From a bacterium (lineage in GTDB: Bacteria > Dependentiae > Babeliae > Babeliales > UASB340), in assembly GCA_030630075.1 (NCBI GenBank), contig DAOVNS010000036.1, positions 1-11,520 of the forward strand: DNA of 11,520 nt, written 5' to 3'. Positions 6,933 through 11,520 of the stretch are shown here, piece by piece (positions within the stretch are counted from its first letter, which is position 1; the number at the start of each line of letters is the position of its first letter). The notes under the pieces were generated by a model. That model made no database searches, was not told where the DNA came from, and saw nothing but the letters and a program-made list of their open reading frames with translations. The position numbers and the translations under genes were made by a program.

Positions 6933-7618
6933 TGATAACAATAGAAGCAAAAGATCTAGTTAAAATTTATAAAATGGGAGAGATGGAAGTTAAAGCCCTA
7001 AACGGAATAAATCTTCAAATAGAAGAGGGTGAATTTGTTGCAATAACCGGAACTTCTGGATCTGGTAAATCTACACTTATGCATCTCATTGGCTGTCTTG
7101 ATATTCCAACATCAGGAGACTTTTTAATTGACGGTAAAAATATAATCAACATGACAAAAAATGAACTTGCCAAAATAAGAAATGCAAAAATAGGATTTGT
7201 TTTTCAGAAATTTTATTTACTTTCAGATCTGAATGCAATTGATAATGTCGCTTTACCCATGCTTTATGCAGGACAACCAGAATCAGTTGCACGCAAAAAA
7301 GCACAAGAAATTTTAGAAATGGTTGAACTTCAAGACCGAGGACATCATTATCCCTATCAATTATCTGGTGGACAACAACAGCGTGTTGCAATAGCAAGAG
7401 CTCTGATAAATAATCCAAGTTTAGTTTTAGCAGATGAACCAACAGGAAATCTTGATACGACAACAGGAAATTCTATCTTAGATCTTTTTACAAAACTAAA
7501 TAACGAAAAAAAAGTAACTGTTGTAATAGTTACGCACGAACCAGATATTGCAAAAAAAACAAAACGTATAATTGAATTATTAGATGGAAAAATTCTTTCG
7601 GATAAAAAAATAGCGTAA
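6932..7618 (+). CDS. ABC transporter ATPase, MacB/LolD/YknY type
   Basis: Cytoplasmic ATPase that powers the MacB-type permease(s), 228 residues, as expected for the stand-alone LolD/YknY type. All catalytic elements are present: Walker A GTSGSGKST (40-48), Q-loop glutamine Q92, signature LSGGQ (144-148) within YQLSGGQQQRVAIARAL, Walker B LVLADEP (164-170, D168 and E169), D-loop GNLD (172-175) and switch histidine H202 in VTHEP. Near the N terminus, KIYKMGEMEVKALNGINL fits the MacB/LolD subfamily. Its start codon shares a base with the stop of adaptor 2, and permease 2 begins 3 bases after its stop. It is the only ATPase in the five-gene run, so it probably serves both permeases. MacB of proteobacteria has this domain fused to the permease; here it is a separate chain as in YknXYZ. 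Confidence 0.95.
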   Translation: MITIEAKDLVKIYKMGEMEVKALNGINLQIEEGEFVAITGTSGSGKSTLMHLIGCLDIPTSGDFLIDGKNIINMTKNELAKIRNAKIGFVFQKFYLLSDLNAIDNVALPMLYAGQPESVARKKAQEILEMVELQDRGHHYPYQLSGGQQQRVAIARALINNPSLVLADEPTGNLDTTTGNSILDLFTKLNNEKKVTVVIVTHEPDIAKKTKRIIELLDGKILSDKKIA

Positions 7619-7621
7619 AAA

Positions 7622-8848
7622 ATGAATACGTATCAATTATTTTTAACCGCAATGCGGTCTTTAAATCATCATAAAATGCGATCTCTTCTTACAACTCTTG
7701 GAATAATAGTTGGTGTTGTATCAATTATTGCAGTAATGTCGATCGGCGAAGGCGCAAAAAACAGAGTTAAAAAAGAAATAGAAACCTTAGGAACAAACTT
7801 TATTATTGTTCTTGCAGGGTCGCCAAAGCGTCTTGCACAAAGTAGAATGAGCGGTGCACACTTAACATTAAGACCAGCCGATTATAAGGCAATCATGGAA
7901 GAATGCGATGATATTGCTCTTGCATCTCCAGGGGTTCAAAGAACAAGAAAAGTAATCTTTGATGGAAATAACTGGCAAACAATGGTTGGCGGTGTAAATG
8001 AAGATTACTTATTAATAAGAAATTGGGATCTTGTTGGTGGACGTTTTTTTAATAAATACGAAATGAAAACCAGTAAAAAAGTTGCCGTCATTGGCCAAAC
8101 GGTATACAAAGAATTATTTGATAATCAAAATCCAATTGGAAAAACGATACGAATTAAAAAAATTCCATTCAAAGTAATTGGAATTCTTGAAGAACGCGGA
8201 AAACTTCCCGACGGACGAGACGAAGATGATATAATTTTTGTTCCACTAACAACACTGCAAAGAAAATTAGCAGGAATTCAAAATAAAAATTTTGGTGCAA
8301 TTATTTTATCAGCAAAAAGCAAAACTCGCATGAATCAAACAGCCAACGAAATTCGATCAATTTTAAGACAACAACACAAATTAAAAGATTCAGACGATGA
8401 TAATTTTACAATCTTTACACAAAATGATATTTCCCAAGCTGCCGATGCAGCATCGGCAGTTTTAAACATTTTGCTTTTAATTATTGCATCAATTTCTTTA
8501 ATTGTTGGCGGAATTGGAATTATGAACATAATGTTAGTTTCTGTTACAGAAAGAACGCGCGAAATTGGAATTCGCATGGCAATTGGTGCAACAACACAAA
8601 TGATTTTGAATCAATTTATAATTGAAGCAATATCAATATGCTTAATGGGCGGTTTTTTGGGAATTGTCTTTGGTGTCGTAATTGCAAAAGGTGTTGGCAT
8701 TTTTTTAGGATGGCCAATTTTTATATCAACCCAAGCGGTTATTCTTTCAATATTATCATCCGCATTAATCGGATTATTCTTTGGATACTATCCAGCAAGA
8801 AAAGCATCCAAACTTAATCCTGTTGATGCACTTGTTTCAGAAAATTAA
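7622..8848 (+). CDS. MacB-type ABC permease subunit (MacB_PCD + FtsX), copy 2
   Basis: Permease partner of the ATPase just upstream, 408 residues. Predicted spans are at about 22-42, 282-306, 334-358 and 370-390, with a periplasmic core at about 43-278. The core is closer to the MacB norm than that of copy 1: it keeps GGRFF (139-143), VAVIGQTVYKELF, NPIGKTI and DDIIFVPLTT. The ATPase-coupling segment ERTREIGIRMAIGA (310-323) differs from copy 1 by one residue, and the ending YYPARKASKLNPVDAL is shared. It starts 3 bases after the ATPase stop and is the last gene of the operon, ending 12 bases before the convergent gene. Together with adaptor 2, the ATPase and a TolC channel it would form a complete tripartite pump. 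The substrate (macrolide, lipopeptide, toxin, glycolipid or other) cannot be read from the sequence. Confidence 0.92.
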   Translation: MNTYQLFLTAMRSLNHHKMRSLLTTLGIIVGVVSIIAVMSIGEGAKNRVKKEIETLGTNFIIVLAGSPKRLAQSRMSGAHLTLRPADYKAIMEECDDIALASPGVQRTRKVIFDGNNWQTMVGGVNEDYLLIRNWDLVGGRFFNKYEMKTSKKVAVIGQTVYKELFDNQNPIGKTIRIKKIPFKVIGILEERGKLPDGRDEDDIIFVPLTTLQRKLAGIQNKNFGAIILSAKSKTRMNQTANEIRSILRQQHKLKDSDDDNFTIFTQNDISQAADAASAVLNILLLIIASISLIVGGIGIMNIMLVSVTERTREIGIRMAIGATTQMILNQFIIEAISICLMGGFLGIVFGVVIAKGVGIFLGWPIFISTQAVILSILSSALIGLFFGYYPARKASKLNPVDALVSEN

Positions 8849-8859
8849 AAATATTTAAT
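8844..8859. terminator. Weak AT-only hairpin between convergent genes
   Basis: ATTAAA (8844-8849) and TTTAAT (8854-8859) can pair around a 4-base loop, in the 12-base gap between the ends of permease 2 and the convergent secreted-protein gene. There is no G:C pair and no good T-tract, so its function as a bidirectional terminator is doubtful. Confidence 0.2.
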
Positions 8860-8860
8860 C

Positions 8861-9274
8861 TTATTCAAAAGTTCCACTTTTTATAATTTCATCTGTCGCC
8901 ACATTTTTAACAGCAATTATTCCATCATGAGGATTTGCAACATAAACACTAATTGTTATCGGTTGAGATGCAATTTTATCGTAGGCAAAACGCATTTTGC
9001 CCTTCATACCAATAACTGTAATTTGAACCTGTTTAAAAGATTTTGGATAAGACTTATTTTCAATCGTTACTTGATTAGGTAATGCTCGATTCTCAGCTGA
9101 TACTATTTCCGCAGAATATACCAACCTGTTACTACCAGCAAATTTAACCATTATGCTAGAATTCGGTACATTATTAATAATTGTTAAATCTTTAATTGTA
9201 TTATAAGATCCAATAGTAAATGCATTTGTAACAAAAAAAACACTTACCGATAAAAGCATTACTTTAAACTTCAT
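8861..9274 (-). CDS. Small secreted protein of unknown family
   Basis: I do not recognise this 137-residue protein. Residues 1-18 form a Sec signal peptide (MKFK, then VMLLSVSVFFV) with a probable cleavage site after TNA. The rest alternates short hydrophobic and polar stretches with several N/S/P turns (for example SIMVKFAG, QVTIEN, PITISVYV), suggesting a small all-beta, perhaps immunoglobulin-like, periplasmic or extracellular domain. No Cys is present, nor any further membrane span. The start at 9274 is well supported: on the coding strand AGGGGG lies 6 bases upstream, and a tandem copy of TTTTAGGG precedes it (9283-9299 on the + strand). It converges on the pump operon with a 12-base gap and diverges from the DUF952-like lipoprotein gene. 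Confidence 0.75.
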   Translation of the reverse strand: MKFKVMLLSVSVFFVTNAFTIGSYNTIKDLTIINNVPNSSIMVKFAGSNRLVYSAEIVSAENRALPNQVTIENKSYPKSFKQVQITVIGMKGKMRFAYDKIASQPITISVYVANPHDGIIAVKNVATDEIIKSGTFE

Positions 9275-9319
9275 CCTATTCCCCCTAAAATCCCTAAAAG
9301 CATCATCCTATCTGTTTAA

Positions 9320-9349
9320 ATAATACCGAATTCTAAAGGCAAAAAGCAA
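9320..9349 (-). promoter_or_regulatory. Probable promoter of the small secreted protein
   Basis: On the - strand, TTGCTT (9344-9349) and TATTAT (9320-9325, 5/6 match to the -10 consensus) are separated by 18 bases. The predicted start would leave a leader of about 40 bases containing the strong ribosome site. Confidence 0.45.
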
Positions 9350-9354
9350 TGTAT

Positions 9355-9382
9355 TTGATATTTCAAGGAACATCTCTAAATT
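9355..9382 (+). promoter_or_regulatory. Possible promoter of the DUF952-like lipoprotein
   Basis: TTGATA (9355-9360) and TAAATT (9377-9382) are 16 bases apart, the same -10 hexamer and spacing as the promoter at 2214-2241. TATAAA (9385-9390) is an alternative -10 without a matched -35. The divergent promoter of the neighbouring gene lies only a few bases away, so regulation could be shared. Confidence 0.4.
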
Positions 9383-9421
9383 TATATAAAATCTAAATTA
9401 TTTATTAAAAAAGGACCAAAT

Positions 9422-9871
9422 ATGAAAAACTTATTTTTATTTGGATTAGCAATGCTATTAATAATCACTCTTGCAGCATGTTTTAACACAAAATCCAAAA
9501 CACTTACCGATCAATTAGATTCAAAAGCGATTTATAAAATATCTATTCCTAAAAACTATAATCCAAGCAATTTATCCGATTGCATCAAATTAAACGATCT
9601 TGATGCAAAGTCCGGATTTATCCACACATCGCACGGAAATCAGGTTAGTAAAATTTTAGAAAAATTCTTTAAAAACAATACCAAAGTTTTATTATTAGAA
9701 CTTGATAAATCTGAATTACAAAAAAATGGTATTGAAATCAAAGTTGAATCAAATCGACCAGATGGAGATTGTTTTCCTCATCTTTATGGAAATCAAAAAA
9801 TTCCAGCATCTGCTATAAAATCAAAGATTATAGTTGAACAAAAAAAAGGTGTATGGGCTATAAAAAAATAG
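9422..9871 (+). CDS. Lipoprotein with DUF952-like domain
   Basis: A 149-residue protein with a lipoprotein signal peptide: MKN, a hydrophobic run and lipobox LAAC with the lipidated Cys at 20, so the domain should sit on the periplasmic side of a membrane or on the surface. The mature chain shows the landmarks of DUF952 (PF06108): IYKI (37-40), GFIHTS (65-70), VLLLELD (89-95), an acidic residue E109 and FPHLYG (118-123). DUF952 proteins are normally about 110 residues and cytosolic, with no established activity. As I recall, Pfam groups them with the ADP-ribosyltransferase-like fold. The start has a good ribosome site (AAGGA, 9411-9415, 6 bases from ATG). The last codons lie in the - strand terminator of rsmG. 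The domain call rests on motif recognition; no enzymatic activity is claimed. Confidence 0.75.
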   Translation: MKNLFLFGLAMLLIITLAACFNTKSKTLTDQLDSKAIYKISIPKNYNPSNLSDCIKLNDLDAKSGFIHTSHGNQVSKILEKFFKNNTKVLLLELDKSELQKNGIEIKVESNRPDGDCFPHLYGNQKIPASAIKSKIIVEQKKGVWAIKK

Positions 9872-9881
9872 CCAATACACC
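9840..9881 (-). terminator. Intrinsic terminator of rsmG, inside the 3' end of the convergent lipoprotein gene
   Basis: On the - strand, a 13-bp stem with one mismatch (arms 9875-9881 with 9848-9854, and 9868-9873 with 9856-9861; six-base loop 9862-9867) is followed by eight T residues (complement of 9840-9847). This is a classic Rho-independent terminator for leftward transcription, reached about 25 bases after the rsmG stop. The plus-strand reading lacks a T-tract, so it serves rsmG. Confidence 0.8.
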
Positions 9882-9890
9882 ATAAATCGC

Positions 9891-9939
9891 AAAAGATAGA
9901 ATTTTATTTTTCTAAGAAAAAGAATTTTCTATCTTTTTT
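9891..9939 (+). terminator. Intrinsic terminator of the lipoprotein gene, overlapping the rsmG 3' end
   Basis: GATAGAA (9895-9901) pairs with TTCTATC (9927-9933), extended by four flanking A:T pairs (9891-9894 with 9934-9937). The inner region can fold further (TTTTTC 9907-9912 with GAAAAA 9916-9921). Six T residues (9934-9939) follow the stem on the + strand. It lies 20 bases after the lipoprotein stop and covers the last codons of rsmG. Confidence 0.65.
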
Positions 9940-10539
9940 GCCAACTTTGTATTCTTTTACATCTTTTAGATATTTTTCATTCTTTTTATGCGGTTCCCAG
10001 TCGGAAGTTCCCCAATAAACAAGCTTGGAATCTTTGTATGCACAATTTTCTCTAAACATTCTGCATAATTCATAATCATCGAAAGCAGCACGAGTTATAA
10101 ACATATCAATACCTAAGTCTGTTTTTCTTAAAAAAGTTCTCCAATCAAGATCAACAACTTCGATATCCTCAAGATCTAGTCCATCGATAACAGCATGAAG
10201 AAAGCTTTGTTTCTTTTTTGTAACTTCAATTAAATAAACTTTAAGATTAGGAAAAAGAATTTTTAGAGGAATTCCAGGAAAACCAGCGCCGGATCCAACA
10301 TCCGCTATAGATTTAATAGTTTTGAAATCAACAAATTTTCTTAAAGCAATTGAATCACAAAAATGTTGTCTAACAATTCCAGACAAATTGATTATAGCTG
10401 TCAAATTGATGTCTTTGTTCCATGCAGAGAGCATTTCAGCGTATTTCTGGAACTTTCCCAACTGTTCATCAGTTAAATTCTCTTGTTCTTTAAAGTCAGC
10501 CCAAACTTTGTCAGATGGTTTTTCGCGCTTTTTTGTCAT
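9904..10539 (-). CDS. rsmG: 16S rRNA (guanine(527)-N7)-methyltransferase RsmG (GidB)
   Basis: Cytosolic, SAM-dependent methyltransferase that modifies G527 (E. coli numbering) in the 530 loop of 16S rRNA; its loss is linked to low-level streptomycin resistance in several bacteria. It has 211 residues, the usual size. Typical landmarks are WNKDINLTAI (40-49), RQHFCDSIAL (57-66), SAM motif I DVGSGAGFPGIPL (80-92), the acidic end of the next strand at E105 in YLIEVTKKKQSFL, and TRAAFDD (149-155) where the family has a conserved R-A. The C-terminal strand, normally containing a K-G pair, reads VYWG (174-177) here, a lineage-specific difference. The ATG at 10539 has AGGA 8 bases upstream on the coding strand. 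It is transcribed alone, converging with the lipoprotein and diverging from the exported unknown protein. Confidence 0.93.
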   Translation of the reverse strand: MTKKREKPSDKVWADFKEQENLTDEQLGKFQKYAEMLSAWNKDINLTAIINLSGIVRQHFCDSIALRKFVDFKTIKSIADVGSGAGFPGIPLKILFPNLKVYLIEVTKKKQSFLHAVIDGLDLEDIEVVDLDWRTFLRKTDLGIDMFITRAAFDDYELCRMFRENCAYKDSKLVYWGTSDWEPHKKNEKYLKDVKEYKVGKKDRKFFFLEK

Positions 10540-10561
10540 TTTTTCATTCCTGTATTTTCAA

Positions 10562-10592
10562 ATTATAGCTTTTAAAACAGTATCTTTGTTAA
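10562..10592 (-). promoter_or_regulatory. Probable promoter of rsmG
   Basis: On the - strand a perfect TATAAT -10 box (10562-10567) lies 23 bases upstream of the start codon. The best -35-like hexamer is TTAACA (10587-10592), 19 bases away, which is long. The leader would be only about 16 bases and would include the AGGA ribosome site. Confidence 0.5.
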
Positions 10593-10613
10593 ATTGTAAG
10601 TGTAAAATGCAAT

Positions 10614-10654
10614 TTTGTAAAAACCTCGGTTTGTAAAAACAAAATTTTGCAAAA
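10614..10654. repeat. Direct repeats TTTGTAAAAAC plus overlapping palindromes in a divergent promoter region
   Basis: TTTGTAAAAAC occurs at 10614-10624 and again at 10630-10640, separated by CTCGG. It is followed by CAAAATTTTG (10640-10649) and TTTTGCAAAA (10645-10654), each a perfect 10-base palindrome. These lie between rsmG and the exported unknown protein, upstream of the latter's ribosome site. They could be protein-binding sites or simple AT-rich drift. A TAAAAT box at 10603-10608 could be the -10 of the rightward gene, though no good -35 accompanies it. Confidence 0.35.
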
Positions 10655-10673
10655 AGAAGAAAAGGCAAAAAAA

Positions 10674-11435
10674 ATGAAGATTTTAATAAAAATTATTATC
10701 GCTTTAATCCTACTTACAAAAATATACTCAATAAAAGCCGACAATCGAGTATTGTTTTATTTACAAAATCCACCACAAAGCGCTATCGATCAAGCTGCAA
10801 AAACAGCTCTAAAAGATAATTCTATAGAAAAAATAGAAAAGCTAAGCTTAAAAACTCCTGGTGAATTTAGCGCCAAATTATTAAAAAAAGAAGCTAAAAA
10901 ATATTTAATGCCAAATTTGAGTGGTTTTATGGCTCTTTATTCTGGATATATTGACTATTCAAATCCGGATGGACTTGTTTCTTTTCCTCTAAGGCACACA
11001 AAATCTAAATTATACCTTGTAATAACCCCACGAATAAAGCTCGTTGATGCAAAAGGAAACACAATCTCGCACCGAGAACTAGATCCTTCGGTCTTAAATA
11101 AAACAGAAATATATCTTTTTGAAAAAAAGGAAGATGAAAACAAACAATTTTATTGGTCTGTAAAAAAACAAGATCTTCCAAAAAATAATCGAATCAATCC
11201 TCTTTCGGTAGTTTTATTAACCAAACCAAAAAATATTTATATTGCAACAGGTGATTATATGACCGACAATAGCAAACACATAATCTTGCCAAACAATATT
11301 TATATTGTCGGAAACATTGATAACACAAAAATCGCACTCAACACCATCGGCGTTAAACGTTATTTTGAACCAATTGAATATAAAGAAGAAAAAGTTAGCG
11401 ATACTGTTATAAAAACAATTATCTCTAATATGTAG
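10674..11435 (+). CDS. Exported protein of unknown family
   Basis: I do not recognise this 253-residue protein. The ATG at 10674 is preferred over the TTG at 10647 because AAAGG (10661-10665) precedes it at 8 bases and because it places the signal peptide at the N terminus. Residues 1-22 (MKILIK, then IIIALILL) are a Sec signal peptide with a probable cleavage site after IKA; no lipobox is present. The mature chain has a helical, lysine-rich first part (about 30-75) and a beta-rich second part (about 85-240) with short segments such as LYLVITPRIKLVD, TEIYLFEKK, KNIYIATGDY and NNIYIVGNID. It contains no Cys and no obvious catalytic motif. Its last 11 bases overlap the end of the convergent gene at the window edge. 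Confidence 0.75.
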   Translation: MKILIKIIIALILLTKIYSIKADNRVLFYLQNPPQSAIDQAAKTALKDNSIEKIEKLSLKTPGEFSAKLLKKEAKKYLMPNLSGFMALYSGYIDYSNPDGLVSFPLRHTKSKLYLVITPRIKLVDAKGNTISHRELDPSVLNKTEIYLFEKKEDENKQFYWSVKKQDLPKNNRINPLSVVLLTKPKNIYIATGDYMTDNSKHIILPNNIYIVGNIDNTKIALNTIGVKRYFEPIEYKEEKVSDTVIKTIISNM

Positions 11436-11520
11436 TTTGTTTTATTTTTTCAACAATATTAGTTGTTGCAAAACCTTTTTTAAATTCAACAATGCAAACT
11501 TCGCCACCAGATTTTATCAT
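11425..11520 (-). CDS. C-terminal end of a gene entering from the right (partial, unidentified)
   Basis: The - strand is open from the window edge to a TAG at 11425-11427, giving 31 residues that include IKSGGEVCIVEFKKGF and IVEKIKQ. A G-x-V-x-I-x-F-x-x-G pattern near the end of a protein is reminiscent of the C terminus of the exodeoxyribonuclease VII large subunit (XseA), but 31 residues are too few to name it. The ATG at 11518-11520 is at the very edge and is probably an internal Met. It overlaps the convergent exported-protein gene by 11 bases. Confidence 0.5.
   Translation of the reverse strand: MIKSGGEVCIVEFKKGFATTNIVEKIKQTTY
11451..11481 (+). terminator. Weak possible terminator of the exported protein gene
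   Basis: CAACAA (11451-11456) pairs with TTGTTG (11463-11468) around a 6-base loop, and a T-run follows only after another 7 bases (from 11476). The spacing is poor for an intrinsic terminator, and the hairpin lies in the coding end of the convergent gene. Confidence 0.25.

Noticed and set aside
10322..10636. Open + strand frame of about 104 codons opposite the rsmG start
   Set aside because: It is antisense to confidently identified rsmG, has Cys/Ser-rich composition unlike its neighbours and lacks a ribosome site.

Overview
The window is AT-rich DNA (roughly 30% G+C by eye) from a bacterium with a Gram-negative envelope. It carries an LPS heptosyltransferase, a TolC-type outer-membrane channel, MacA-type periplasmic adaptors, a lipoprotein with a clear lipobox and several Sec-exported proteins. 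Codons are strongly A/T-biased and TGA is used as a normal stop (outer-membrane channel gene). The base composition, the envelope genes and the number of small exported proteins of unknown family resemble host-associated lineages such as Candidatus Dependentiae (TM6/Babela). That placement is an impression, not a demonstration; another low-GC Gram-negative lineage is possible.

Left part (1-3057, + strand): the 3' part of a GT9/WaaC-like heptosyltransferase whose reading frame is open from base 1, then 5 bases later a TolC-family channel gene. After a 103-base gap with a promoter-like sequence, nested inverted repeats and a possible degenerate repeat element comes a secreted protein of unknown family.

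Centre (3188-8848, + strand): five tightly packed genes form a MacAB/YknXYZ-like efflux or export operon in the order adaptor 1, permease 1, adaptor 2, ATPase, permease 2. There are two adaptor/permease pairs but only one ATPase. The sharing of the ATPase is inferred from near-identical coupling segments in both permeases. Both adaptors carry the same 12-residue hairpin tip that contacts TolC, so the upstream channel could serve both. Adaptor 2 has a 15-bp in-frame tandem repeat in its cytoplasmic tail.

Right part (8849-11520): a small secreted unknown protein (- strand) and a divergent DUF952-like lipoprotein (+ strand) share a promoter region. The lipoprotein gene converges on rsmG (16S rRNA m7G methyltransferase, - strand), and each gene's intrinsic terminator appears to overlap the coding end of the other. 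A further exported unknown protein (+ strand) diverges from rsmG and overlaps by 11 bases the 3' end of a partial - strand gene that runs off the right edge.

No rRNA, tRNA, CRISPR array, transposase or phage gene was seen. No gap without a gene exceeds 300 bases.
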